Origin: Rhinopomastus cyanomelas
Taxonomy: Eukaryota > Chordata > Aves > Bucerotiformes > Rhinopomastidae
Reading direction: 5' to 3'
Length of the DNA stretch: 64,000 nucleotides
Assembly (NCBI GenBank): GCA_013400115.1
Contig: VXBP01001845.1
Coordinates: forward strand, 969,131-1,033,130
The notes beneath the pieces are model-generated. The model was not told the DNA's origin, searched no databases, and saw only the letters and a program-made list of their open reading frames with translations. The translations under genes were made by a program, and so were the position numbers. Of this stretch, positions 44,465-56,100 are shown in pieces. Position 1 is the first letter of the stretch. Every line of letters starts with the position of its first letter.

Positions 44465-44752
44465 CAATCTAGTGATAGGATGAGGGGCAATGGGTGTCAG
44501 CTGGAACATAGGAGGTTCCATATAAATATGAGAAGGGACTTCTTCCCAGTGAGGGTGACAGAGCACTGGAAGGGTCTGCCCAGGAGACTTGTGAAGTCTC
44601 CTTCTCTGGAGACATTTGAGACCCGCCTGGATATGTTCCTGTGCAACTTGGTCTAGGTGATCCTGCTGTGTCAGAGAGATTGTACTAGATGATCCTTCCA
44701 ATCCCTAATGATTCTATGATTTCATGATTCTATGAGTCTATGATTCTATGTC
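44465..44752 (+). mobile_element. CR1 LINE 3' fragment
   Basis: Starts in ORF2 at CTAGTGATAGGATGAGGGGC (reading DRMRGNGCQLEHRRFHINMRR) and ends with several diverged tail units (ATGATTTCATGATTC, GAGTCTATG, ATTCTATG). The frame runs to the terminal stop at 44656. A short deletion removes GGTC before CCTTCCAATCCC. Confidence 0.93.
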
Positions 44753-44899
44753 TGTCTGCTTTGAGTACCTGGATTCGTGTCACAAAGATGCCGAGAAAGG
44801 CTCCTTCTGCATTTGAAAAAGCTTTTCAGAGATTTAGACAGGGCTAAGTCACTTCATGAGGATGTAAGAGGCTGCTACTGTGGTGTTAGAATGAGGAAC

Positions 44900-44984
44900 A
44901 GCTTTTATCAAGGCTCTCCCATGGTAGGGGAGTTGGAACTGGATGATCCTGTGGTCCCTTCTAACCCTGACTGACTGTATGACT
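44900..44984 (+). mobile_element. Older CR1 tail
   Basis: GGAGTTGGAACTGGATGATCC and GGTCCCTTCTAACCCTGACTGACTGTATGAC match the 3' untranslated block of a diverged CR1 subfamily. It abuts a younger tail. Confidence 0.65.
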
Positions 44985-45080
44985 AGGTCTGAGTGATCCT
45001 GCTGTGGCAGGGGCATTGGACTGGATGATCTTTCGAGGTCTCTTCCAATCCCTACTGATTCTATGATTCTGTGATTCTTT
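44985..45080 (+). mobile_element. CR1 LINE tail fragment
   Basis: TAGGTCTGAGTGATCCTGC through ATTCTATGATTCTGTGATTC. A young-type tail joined end to end to the older one at 44900-44984, so one insertion landed at the end of the other or recombination joined them. Confidence 0.9.
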
Positions 45081-45320
45081 CAGGAAACGCAGATGTCCCC
45101 AAAATGAAGATCTGGTTTCAGTCACCTGGCTCCAAAACCCTATCAGACCTTGGGTGTAGGAGCCAGTCCCCAGCCTCAGCCCTGTTGATAAATCCAGAGC
45201 CATTCCACCAAAATGCTGCGATTTACACCAGCAGAGGTGGGACTGCACCCAGGCCCCAAGCAGCTAACGCTCTAGTTACTGGGTGCAAATGCACTGGGGC
45301 AGACAAGCTGTGGTGGCTTC
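45081..45320. other. Plain non-coding sequence
   Basis: Nothing recognised. Confidence 0.4.
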
Positions 45321-45324
45321 GGGA

Positions 45325-45860
45325 AGATAAAAGCACCTCTAATAGGCTCTATAGACAATCTGTGTTTCCTGAAAGAGAGACATCTGTATCTCTAAATTTA
45401 GAGGCGACGTTCTCTTTCCAGCGGGTAATAAGCTGGCCAGCGCTGTACATATTTTTTCTATTTTGAATTCTGTTAACTGACAATTTAACCTAAAATCCCT
45501 TGTATTTTCTCCTTGTTCAGCTGTAAATAGAGACTGACAGTTTATTTTCAAACATCCTGGTTTGAAAAAAAAAACACCCCCACAACCAACCAGCACAACC
45601 CACCACCATGTGAAATAAATACTTCTGGGTCCATGACAGACTACAGACGTGCAGTCAGTGCTCCGCAGCAATCTCTCGGAGCTGTCACACTCCGTGATCG
45701 GTCTTTTACAAACACAAACACTGTTGATTTCTTATCAAATGTGAAACCTCCGCAGCTCTTTCGTAAATGGTTACCGCGAGCATGAAATCGACATTGTGAA
45801 TCACATGTGACACTGCCTTGTCTCCTTGTAATTGAGCCGCGCCGGCACCGCGGCGGTCTC
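45325..45860. promoter_or_regulatory. Candidate conserved non-coding block
   Basis: Repeat-free block with CTCTAAATTTAGAGGCGACG (contains the palindrome CTCTAAATTTAGAG at 45391-45404), TTTTGAATTCTGTTAACTGAC and, further on, AATCACATGTGACAC and TGTAATTGAGCCGCG. It lies between CR1-rich segments. Confidence 0.4.
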
Positions 45861-46540
45861 CAGCGCGCCCTGCTCCCTGACACCCGGTGAGGAGGGAGGA
45901 TCAGCTTGGGCTGCCCGGGTGCTGGGGGCTTTGCTGCTTTATTTAGTGGGATAAATGGTCCACCCCACCCAGGTGGTGTTTTCAAAATCTGTGGGGTTGT
46001 TGTGGATGGGGGGTGGCTAGCTGTGAGGGGCTTGTGTTTATTTATGAGGGGGGGGGGGGGGGGAGATGGTATGGGGAAGGGTATTTGGGTGCTCATTTTG
46101 CCGTCCTGAGAGTGGCAGCATAGAAAGCCAGAGTGGCATTCTAGCAGGATCCCTTTCTGCCTGGGTACCCAAGATGCTATCTGGAAACCAGAAGCCTGTT
46201 GTGGTGTCTCCAGCAAACAGCCTAGATGAGGCTCATGGGTCCCAATCTCAGGAATGGTTTTGCCAGTGGGGCAGGACCCCCTCCAACAGCACCCAGGTTT
46301 TCTCCATTTCTGACCATGCAGTGGGGACAGCATGGCATGTCCTGGCTGCTCAGTGCTGGCCCATTTTGGACAGACATAAGCCCCATCCTGCTCCCTGCTG
46401 TTTTTCAGTGTAGTCCAAATGAGTAATTCCTTGGGTTGAAGTTCTCTGGGTGTCCCTCCAGGACTTGTGTCTAGATCAACACGAGGTTGATCTGTTCCGG
46501 GAGCCTCCCTGTCTTTGGCTTCAGTTGGACATCCCCAAGA
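45861..46540. other. Plain sequence with poly-G
   Basis: A run of 16 G at 46048-46063 may form a G-quadruplex and is a likely site of sequence error. The 230-codon minus frame 45641-46333 crosses this tract (poly-Pro in translation) and is not believed. Confidence 0.45.
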
Positions 46541-46549
46541 TAATCTCCT

Positions 46550-46930
46550 CTTTGCGCAGACGTATTGCCTAGCTCAGACCGGTACCATCAGGTTGACTTG
46601 TTAAAATAAAACACAGAGGTGCAACAGAGTTATGAAACATTTACACAGAAACATTTCCCACACCTCCATCTATAAATAAAACTATGTCCCATTAACCGGG
46701 AGGTGGAAGATGAGTAGAAATAGAGTGTTCTATCTATTTATATAATGATACCATCTATCTAAATAAAACTAATCTATTTTTCATGCCATCTATTTCTCTA
46801 ATCTAAAATATACTCGTTACCATGGAGCAATGATGTCACTAAAATGAATGACACCCATAAATGCAGACGAGCTGTAGTTACTCTGGTGATCCAGGACTTC
46901 TCTCTTTGCTCATTTGCTTAATTTTACACA
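46550..46930. promoter_or_regulatory. Candidate enhancer with MEF2-like and RFX-like motifs
   Basis: AT-rich block with CTATAAATAA (46670) and CTATTTATAT (46733), both close to the MEF2 consensus, and several ATCTATTT words at 46725-46800. GTTACCATGGAGCAA at 46816-46830 resembles the RFX X-box (GTTNCCATGGNAAC) with a weak right half. Confidence 0.45.
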
Positions 46931-46969
46931 TGTGAGGAGTAGCTTGGAGCTAAATAGGATCACACCAGC

Positions 46970-47260
46970 AGCGCGGGGAGCCGCCTGCAGTCTCGGGGCC
47001 TCCCTCCGTGATGGATCGCGGGGTGCGGTTGCGAAGTGCCTGGGCACATCCACCCAGAGCAGTCCGAGCCGACCATCCTTCGCGACTCATCGCAGCGCTC
47101 GCTCGGTTCTGGACAATTGCTGTTTTGTTTATCAGCGTCCGGGAGCAGCGCGGGGCTGGGTGCGGTGTGTGCTCTCCACGGCGAGAAGTTTAACTTGGTG
47201 CAGTGCTGCGTGCGATTTACGGCGTAAGCCCGTTGCTATGGCGTTGTGCACATAAAAAAA
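46970..47260. promoter_or_regulatory. CpG-dense block, promoter-like
   Basis: CpG is frequent through about 290 bases, immediately next to the AT-rich candidate enhancer. GTTGCTATGGCGTT at 47232-47245 is another X-box-like site. Plus frame 46914-47255 (113 codons) is open but unrecognised. It could be an unannotated promoter; no TATA or initiator evidence is decisive. Confidence 0.4.
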
Positions 47261-47512
47261 CAATCAATAAATAAGTGAAATTGGTGTCAATGGGAATTTT
47301 GTACCAAGATGAGCAGCAGAGCATGACTCTTCATTTAGAAAGGCAGAGACACAATTTTTTTCTTACCTTTTCTGGATGTAGTTTAACCTCCCTGTCTTTG
47401 AAGAGGTGCATTTCCTGACCAAGAGTTATGTCTGGTTTGATTTTACTCAAGAACGCAATAAAGTACGCTGGGTTTATGGAGGCCTTTGGCACTCCAGGAC
47501 AGGGTTTTCATA

Positions 47513-48345
47513 TTCATAGACTCATAGACTCATTAGGGATTGGAAGGCACATCAAAAGATCATCTGGTCCAATCCCCCTGACACTGCAGGATCATCTAGA
47601 CCAAGTCACACAGGAACATGTCCAGGCAGGTTTTAAACATCTCCAGAAAAGGAGACTCCACAACCCCTCTAGGCAGCCCCTTCCAGTGCTCTGTCACCCT
47701 CACTGGGAAGAAGTTCCTTCTCAGGTTGATGTGGAACCTCCTATGTTCCAGTTGACACCCATTGCCCCTCGTCCTATCACTAGAAGACATTGAGAAGAGC
47801 CTGGCTCCATCCTCCTGACACCCACCCCTCACATATTTATAGACATTAATGAGATCACCCCTCAGTCTCCTCTTCTCCAAGCTAAAGAGACCCAGCTCCC
47901 TCAGCCTCTCCTCGTAAGAGAGGTGCTCCTCTTCCTTCATCATCTTCATTGCTCTACGCTGGACACCCTCCAGCAGCTCCACATCCCTCTTGAACTGAGG
48001 GGCCCAGAAGTGGACACAATACTCCAGATGTGGTCTCACTGGTGCAGAGTAGAGGGAGAGAAGGACGTCTCTCGATCTGCTAGCCACTCCTCTTCTGATC
48101 TACCCCAGGACGCTGTTGGCTGTCTTGGCCACAAGAGCACATTGCTGGCTCATGGTCATCCTGCTGTCCACTAGAACCCCCAGGTCCCTTTCTCCTGCAC
48201 TGCTCTCCAACAGCTCAGTCCCCAGCCTATGCTGGTACCTGGGGTTGTTCCTGCCCAGACGCAAGACTCTACACTTACCCTTGTTATACTTCATTACATT
48301 GCTCTCTGCCCAGCCCTCTAGATATTCAAGACTGCAACTTACAGT
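47513..48345 (-). mobile_element. Longest CR1 LINE copy in the window
   Basis: About 830 bases of ORF2 on the minus strand. From 48345 downward the frame reads LEYLEGWAESNVMKYNKGKC, then the ERDLGVLVDSRMTMSQQC segment, then ASRSRDVLLSLYSAPVRPHL, the RTRGNGCQLEHRRFHINLRR segment, and the terminus ...MFLCDLV at 47596. The frame is kept across the whole length except for one in-frame TAG (48100-48102). The copy starts inside the reverse transcriptase C-terminal region, so no catalytic centre or endonuclease is present. The near-intact frame suggests a comparatively recent insertion. Confidence 0.95.
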
Positions 48346-48349
48346 CTGG

Positions 48350-49780
48350 AGCCCCCAAAGGAAATGAAGTTGTGTGTCAGTATGACTCAGGCATTTGTGA
48401 GAAAGTCCTTTGGCATGCAAATGGTGAATATTTGTTGAGCCAGGCGGGCTGCAGTAAATAGGGAGTCTCCAGCGCACAGGATCCACAGGTCTGAAAACTA
48501 TAATCCATCTGGTCAAACACGCCAAGGTCTTGAGTCCTGTTGGTGTGGCCTGTGCACATGGGGCTGGCCACAAGGTCAACTTCCCCCCAAGTTCACTTCT
48601 CCACAAGGGCTTCTTACAACAGATCTAACTCAGCGACGCTGCACTGGGCTGTGTCTGTGCATAAACCAGAGGAAAAAGCTAAGTGTGAAGGGAGAATCTT
48701 CTCCAAACTCCATAAAGGGTTCTGATGGGTTTTTTTTTTTTTTTTTTTTGCAATGTCATCCATCAGACAATTTAAACCAGGCTCAGGTTAAAATCAGGAT
48801 CCTTTAATTTGGGGTGGGAAGTGGAAACACAGCTGTGGCCATGTCTGCTGCCAAAGTGTCGCTGCATTTTGGTCTGGAGGGAGACAATCCTACAAGAAGA
48901 CACCTTACACATAGACCTACTAAGCAGAACCAGATCTACAGAAATCCCCATGACTATCCAAGGTTCTTGCTGTCTGTGCAGCAGCCACCCCAGCTTCTAC
49001 TGAATTACCCAAATGGGACAAATTTTGCCTTTTTCTTCCCTTTGCCATAGAGCTGCAGGAGAACTTGGGGGGTGATTCCCAGGACGTGAACGTGTGACAT
49101 CCCTGACGAGACTGGGAGGATGGAGCTAGAGGTGGAAGCAGCACAAACCCAAGGTACTAAGCTGTGTCATGTTTTCAAAATAATCCCTGTGCTCACTCAT
49201 CAGGCCAGAGCACTTGGAGGCCAACTGGGTGAGTTTTACTGCTGGGCTCCATATTTAAGGTTTCCTGCAGCCTTTGTTGCTGCCATCCTTCTGGTTCTTC
49301 ATCCTGCCCTTTCTCCCTCTGGAGGCTGAAGCTGTGACAGATGCACTTGTTGGCTGCATTCAGGGGCCACTTGTGCCAGCAGAAAATCTCCTCTAGAGTT
49401 CAACAGATTTTGGGATAGACTCCTGGCAGCAGCTTGGCTGTGTTCTCCAGGACAGCCCCCACCGTGCTGACCCATGTTCAGCCCTATGCCTTTCCCATCT
49501 GGAAAAACCCTGGGAGCTCCCAGGGGTTGCTTGTTTCAGGGGACTCGCTTCTCGAAAACTGCTGAGGGCTGCAGTGGGCTCAGCTGCAGAGCTTCCCCAT
49601 CCTTCATGGGTCTCCTGGCTGCACCCCATGCCCAGGCGCCTCTCTTTGAGGGAGGATGGAGGGGGCAGCCCAGGATCACCCACCCTGCAGGAGAGCAGAT
49701 CCCATCAGAGACCAACAAGCCCCTGGCCAGCCCTGGCTCTCTCTGAATGAGAAAGGAGGGGGGAAAAAAAGAAATCAAAA
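48350..49780. other. Plain non-coding sequence
   Basis: Contains a 20-T run at 48730-48749. No gene. Confidence 0.45.
48730..48749. repeat. T20 homopolymer
   Basis: Twenty T. Read from the minus strand it is a poly-A run, with an ATTAAA about 55 bases before it (in CCTTTAATTTGG on plus). A minus-strand retrocopy tail is possible but unsupported by any recognised sequence beyond it. Confidence 0.8.
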
Positions 49781-49784
49781 CTTT

Positions 49785-49960
49785 AAGGTATATGAACTGT
49801 GAAATTAAATCGAAATACTCAAATAAAGAATCACATAACAACACAAGCAAAGATGTTTACCAGGGCTTGAAGTTAAATACAGATTTTTTCATAAACCACA
49901 ACACCGAGCTCACGACAGTTCTCTGGAATGTTAAATATAATTTACAAGGGAAAAATGTGC
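49785..49960. promoter_or_regulatory. AT-rich island
   Basis: GTGAAATTAAATCGAAATAC, AGTTAAATACAG and TTAAATATAATTTACAAGG words; repeat-free. Function inferred from composition only. Confidence 0.3.
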
Positions 49961-49964
49961 CCTG

Positions 49965-51840
49965 CTGCCGTCAGCCGTCTCTGCGGCTCCCCTTTCCAGG
50001 GACCAGTCCAGGAGCAGAGGGAAATGTGCACCGTGATGCCTAGCTCGGGGTTTCCCTATCCGGAGCAATCTGTGAGCAAGCAGCCCTTTCTCCATCCACA
50101 AAGCAGCCAGTAAACAGGAGCTAATTACTCTGGGCTGCAGCTCCAGCGAAAGGGCTGCCTGGAGTGGAAGCATCGAGCTGGGCTGCTCCCAGCTGCCCCC
50201 AGTATGGAGTCCTGGGCAGGAAGGAGCACGGCCCAGCACCTTCATCACCCATTTGGACTTCGTGGAGCCTGCGCCGGAGCTGAAGGTTTCGGTCCGGGGA
50301 AATCGTGGTCTCGCAGGATGCTTATTCCTTGACTACTGCCCTTGTCGCTCCCCTGGCGTATCTGACATTAACACCCCGAGCTGACAGCACAAAGGCAGCA
50401 TCTGGATAGCATAGCCTGTGGCTCTGGAGTCACGGCTGGTGGACTTGTGGTGTATCCAGATATATTCATTAAAACACTAATCAAGCAGAAGCTCATTTGT
50501 GGAATTGTCTTTGAATTTAAAAGGGGGGTTGGGGGGGAAAGGTGGTGGAACTACAGAGCCACACAGTCCAGAAGTGCTCTTCCCATAAAAGGCATTTGAC
50601 AGCCCAGGCCAGTTAATGCCAGCCCCACTCCATGGATGTGCCAGGGCCTGTCGAAACGCCAGAGTGACAAACCAGGCATGGTGGTGGCAAGCTGGGGAAG
50701 AGGAGTTCCTCTGGCATGGTGTGAGCTGCTCCCGCACCCCTACACACAGAGATGGGTCTGTGTGTGTGTCTACATGGGTGATCCTCTCCCACAGTCGTGC
50801 TGGCATGTGGCAGTTACCAGAGGAAGGAGTAGAAATATGCAACAGAAGATCTACACACAGTCTACTTCACTGTCATCCCCCCTGATGAGGTGAAAGGCTC
50901 TAACTCTTCCTTCTTACAAACAAAACTCTGAAGCTTTGAGTTGCTCCCAAGAGCCAACATCCTCCCTGCTCGTGTGATCTTGGTGGGACTTCTGAGGTTT
51001 CTAAACGTAAGAAATGGTCCCTCTTGTGTTCTCTTGTCAGTAACAGCCACGATTTTCTGGGAGCAGGACCAGCACACACCAGTCTGTTCTCTTCATGATA
51101 GGGGTAACAAAGAGGGAGGGATGATGCTTGCATGGAGTCTGGACTCCAAACTTGGTACCTTTTGTCCTGGACTAGTAGCTGATTTCAGTCTTTGGTCCTG
51201 GACCTAGAACAGAACCTCATCTGAGGGAAGGGACATAGAGGTGAATTGCTGGAGGTGAGTGTCTACCTTCAGAAGAATATCCCCCTCTAAAGTCAGGTTG
51301 CTGTGTCTTGTTCCTGCTGCAATAGAGGACAAAACTTCAGAAGGGTCTGAGGGCTGCTTGGGAGTTGAGTGAGTAGCAAAGGGACCCTGGCAGCTGAAGA
51401 GGATCAGTGAGGTCCAGGGCTTGGGGGCAACCAGACTTAATCAAGAAAAATCCAACCTCTGTGCAAAAACCCAAAAGCCAGAATCCAAATCCCCCAAGCC
51501 TTACAGGAGAGAAAGTGCCCTCAAGACCAGCTCCTCACCAGCAACTTGCGTAGACAAGAAGATATATATATGTGCTCAAACTAAACTAATTTTCAGCCTC
51601 TTGGAGGAAACAAAATGACTGTTGCTATCACGGTTTGGCGTGAAGGCTCGGGTCACGGGGGGACGGGAGACAATCCTTTGTTCCAGCAGTCCCAGGTGCA
51701 TCATGCACTGGGCAGAACTTTAGCTTACAATTTGGGATTAAAGTAAATCCTAGTATTTTTCTGCATGCCTGCCCGCTCCCTGGCTCCCAGAGACTGCTGG
51801 GTAACTGCCTATTATCCCGTGGTTCCACTTCAGTGCCCTC
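49965..51840. other. Plain non-coding sequence
   Basis: A small AT-rich patch at 50455-50520 (TCATTAAAACACTAATCAAGC) and a donor-like GGAGGTGAGTG at 51251. No exon can be framed. Confidence 0.4.
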
Positions 51841-51844
51841 CCCA

Positions 51845-52300
51845 ATAAAACTTTTCATATCCTTATAAACGAACTAGATTGCCGTGTTATAAACATTTAC
51901 ACTGTGCTAACAGATCATCTCCGCACATCAGAATTGGCTAAATTCCCTTTTCCAGATGAATATATTGGAGGAGATTAGAGATATGATAGCTTTTCAGATT
52001 GCTGAACCCAGAGAAATTAGTTTAGTGAGCATTTACAGAGGCTAAATTGGAACCATTAAATAGTGGATTAAATTGATGGTACTTTCATTGTCTGTCCTTC
52101 GGTACTGCTGTAAAATCAATTAGCCGTCACTATTCCATTCTCCATATAGTGAGATTGTCAGCCTGGCTAGGAGCTGCAGAGCCTCACAGCAGTAGCAAGC
52201 AGTGTGAAAATACACCTATTAGGTGATGTGGCATGAAATAACATCATAGGGCAGAATGTCCCAGTGAGATTTATCCCAGCCTTATCTCTACTTTAACAGA
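51845..52300. promoter_or_regulatory. AT-rich candidate conserved non-coding block
   Basis: About 450 repeat-free bases with GAATATATTGGAGG, CATTAAATAGTGGATTAAATT, AAAATCAATTAGCCGTCAC and AATTGGCTAAATTCCC words. Similar in texture to the blocks at the left end. Confidence 0.4.
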
Positions 52301-52728
52301 GAGGGGACAGACAATAGACTCTGGTGACACTCTTATCCTCCGAACATGTGCACCGGGATGCTCTCTGGACTGACAATTATTACATCGCCTCTCGGCTGTC
52401 CTGCCTTTTGCATTGGAAATCTCTGCTTTGCTCCCCTCTGAAACTGGCAGTGCCCCGCGTGAAGGGCAGAGGACTTGAGCAGAGGAGGTTTGCATCTGAT
52501 TTGGGGGGAAGCCTCCCCCCCACCCCAAGTTTCTCCCGCTCACTTTTATTGCAGCAGCTCTGGGTTCTGTTAGCTGGCTGATTTATTGGTGCTTCTCCAG
52601 CCCTCTTTGTCGGTGCCAGGACACTTTGTGGGCAATTACATCAAGAGAGAGCACAAGGTGGACAGTGCTGAAGGTGCTGGTGTTGCTGCAGCAGTGTCTT
52701 CTCTGGTGCTCCCACTACTTGTCTCTTG

Positions 52729-53078
52729 GACTGAGGGGTGACCTCATTAATTTTTATAAATATATGAAATGTGGGTGTCAGGAGGATGGAGCCAGGGTCT
52801 TCTCACTGTCATCTAACGATAGGACAAGGGGCAATGGGTGTGAGCTGGAACACAGGAGGTTCCACATCAATATCAGAAGGAACTTCTTCACAGTGAAGGT
52901 GACAGGGTGCTGGAAGGGGCTGCCCAGGGTGGTTGTGGAGTCTCCTTCTCTGGAGATGTTTAAAACCCGCCTGGATGTGCTCCTGTGCGACTTGGTCTGT
53001 GGAGGGGGGATTGGACTAGCTGATCTTTTGAGGTCCCTTCCAATCCTTAATGATTCAAAGATTCTATGAATCAATGAT
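52729..53078 (+). mobile_element. CR1 LINE 3' fragment
   Basis: Starts at GACTGAGGGGTGACCTCATT; the reading contains NDRTRGNGCELEHRRFHIN and ends VLLCDLV. The 3' block lacks the usual AGGTGATCCTGCTG segment (it reads GGTCTGTGGAGGGGGG), so a small internal deletion is present. Confidence 0.93.
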
Positions 53079-53134
53079 TCAATGATCTTTCGAGGTCCCT
53101 TCCAATCCCTAATATTCCATGATTTTGTGAACTC
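53068..53134 (+). mobile_element. Second CR1 tail joined to the first
   Basis: ATGATCTTTCGAGGTCCC and a diverged tail follow the end of the previous tail directly. This is either a tandem duplication of the last 60 bases or a second very short insertion. Confidence 0.75.
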
Positions 53135-53139
53135 TCTTC

Positions 53140-56100
53140 TGCACCCTGAGGCCAGCTTTGCCAAAGCCAAAGAAACTGAGGCACAGGCATGAGTATCCCA
53201 CCACCTCCCTGAGAAATCAGGGGCACGACCTTGTCCAGAGTACTGCTGCTGAGGACCACGCCAAGGACTTGTCACCTCTTTTTAGCTACGATGATTCGTT
53301 TTGATCTCTTTCTTACACAGGAAAAAAACCCAGAAAAGGGTAAGTAACTTGCTCCCAGGTTGTGGAATGACTTGAGGCGGAGGACATATCTTCATCCTCT
53401 ACCCACCAACTTCCCACCTCTACTCTGCCAGGAACAGAATGAAACACTGGAGCGCTGCTCGCACCCAGTGCGTGCAGCTACTTCCCGATGAGGAAAGTGG
53501 AAATATTTTCCAAATTTGTGCTATTAAACTCTTCTCTCAAACTGTGAAATCAAAAACTGATGAGGAAAACAAGTCTCCTAAACATAAGCTTTAACCTTTT
53601 GACCTTGTTCCTGCAGTTTTTCTTCCCCAGGGAGACCTCAGCTCTGGTCTGAAAAGCTACTGTCCCCATTGTCAGCCATGGGGTGAACTGGGGAAGATTT
53701 TCTATCCCAAGAGCTTTCCTCTCTGTTGAACTAGCCTTCACACTCAACATTTGCCAGGCTTGTGATATGGTCATTGTCTTCTACTCCCAATGGTGTTCCT
53801 CTTTGCAAGAGGAAGATGGGGCCTCATGTGTCCCTCTGTTTAATGTTCTAGGCTCAGAAGATGTTCAAGTTTCCCTTATTCTGAGCAGGATGTGGGGTGA
53901 AGTGGTGGTTTCAATGTGGTTTGTGAAGAACCCCTCTGCCTCACCCAAGCGATCCTCTCTTCTGGCTGAAGTGGATGCAGAAGAGCATCCCCATAGAGAG
54001 CTGTAAGACACCCTGCATATTTGCTGCTCCCCAAGTCTCCTTCTCCTGGGTTCCAAAAGCTGTCCTCCTGTGGAGACCACGCAGCAAATACAGGCTAACG
54101 CTCTGGCATGTTCTCAGCTCATGGAAGAAGAGGGAGATGTGGAGGGTCACAGGTGATGTCACCCCAACACCTTTGTCCCGGATTTGGCCATGTTTACACA
54201 GATACCCTCCACTACTCGGCTAATCAGGTCTCTCTCTCCTCCAGCCCAGGCAGCAATCAGCACTTTGTTATCACCGGCATCTCATTGCTAATTGAGGTCT
54301 GAGAGCCTTTATTTCCTGGACATCTCATGCATGGTGAGGGCACCACCTTTCACAAGTAAATCATGTCATCATCTGTTTGGCATCGCTCCCCTCTGCAGAG
54401 AGGGCTGGGGATCACAACAAATATACTTTTTCCTTAAAACCATCCCTAGGACTTCCTCCACTTAGCCAACCACCTTGGGGTTTCAGGGCCCTCTCTGCAG
54501 ACAGACCCTCCATACTGTACCTCCACTGTCATTCCTGGAGTGAGTCTGTTGAGCTACTGGGAGCTGTGTGACATAACAGCAATTTTCCTATCTACATCCA
54601 TCTGTAGCCAGCATAACTTTTCAAATGCATGTCTCCTGCTGTTTCACCTCTTCTTGGGACTCCTGCAGCTCTCCAGCTTTTCAGCTTGCAGCTGCTCTGG
54701 AGACAGATTTAGAGAGTGCAGCTCAGTTTCAGGATGATGCAACATGTTCCGGTGCAAATCACATCTCCATCTTTTCATAGCCCACACTTCCGTCCCAGGG
54801 AAGGGAGAACTGATGTGACCTTGAGAAAGTCACACTGCCCAGCTCAGCCTCAGGGTCCTGTGTACTGTGACTCAGATCCAGTCCATCAGGGAAAGTTCTC
54901 TCCTGTGTGGAAATTATTTCCTCTTTGAAATTAAGCCTTTGCTTCTCTTGCCTCCTTTACTGCATGTGACATCATCTGAGAGTCTGTCTTAGTTCACATT
55001 ATTTCTTATCTACCTTAAATTTTCCACCCTGTGGCTTCATGGCTCCCTCGTGTCCTCCTATCCCGGATGCATCACTGTACTACCTGAGCCTTGCCCGTGA
55101 CGCTCGCTCTAACGTGCCAAGCAGGCACAGCAGAGCAACAACTACCTGAGAAAAGTGCAGCTTGGAGATCATGAAGTTGCTCAGCCTGGGGACCCCAGTC
55201 CTTGCTGGCTCGCTGTGGGTCCCACAGCAGATTGCAGCAGGTCACACCTCACTGATGAGTTCACCCCTTGTTGCTGATGGAGGGTGCTGCTCCTCAGTCA
55301 ACAGGGATCTTCGGCAGTCAGCCTGCAAGATAGATCTAACTGCTTCTGCCATTGCCCCATTTATCTTCATTTCCATTTTTGCGTTGATGGGTATCATACA
55401 CCACAAAGAGCCAGCCCAGCCGTGAAATGACACCGAACTGGCAACCTCATAATTATCTGGGCTCACGTATCAATTCTCTTCAATCCTTTCGTGACACTCC
55501 ATTGCTTCCTCATAACTTCCTCATCTGACAGATCAGCACTGTGCACCCGAACCGCCTGACAGCCCCCGGGTAATGGCCTCAGGGACAAAGTTAGCCCTGA
55601 CAGAAGTGGGCAAAGATGCTCGTTGGCTTCGGCGAGAGTTTTGCTCACTTTGTGCCAAGCCTGAGTATTGCCCAACCCCTCTTCCATGCACACAAAGTCC
55701 TCAGGTCTTCTCTTCAGATAAAAGTCTCCTGAGGCTGGACAGGGTTGGTGATGGCATGATGCACACCAGCAAGTCGATTAAGTGCAGAAAGCCTGAGCGC
55801 TACCCTCTGCACCCACCTCCACTACATGAGGTCCTTGCCCAGAGTGTGAAGGCCATGGTAAAGGAAAAGAGGAGGGCAAAGGCCACCAATCCCGGGCTGG
55901 AGCAGCACCCAGACCTTAACCCAAGGCATGGCTGGGAGCTGCTGCATGTCCACGTGTTTTCACGCTCTTAACACTGGATGAAAGCCAGCAACTGGTGCAT
56001 TTATCCCTGCCTGCTCTGCCTGCAAGAGGGCTGAGGGATGTGTCCCATCCCACTCAAACAAACTGCAATGCTCTGCAGCAAACCTCTACCCAAAACTCTC

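Noticed and set aside
45641..46333. 230-codon minus-strand open frame
   Set aside because: Crosses a 16-G homopolymer translated as poly-Pro and has no recognisable segment.
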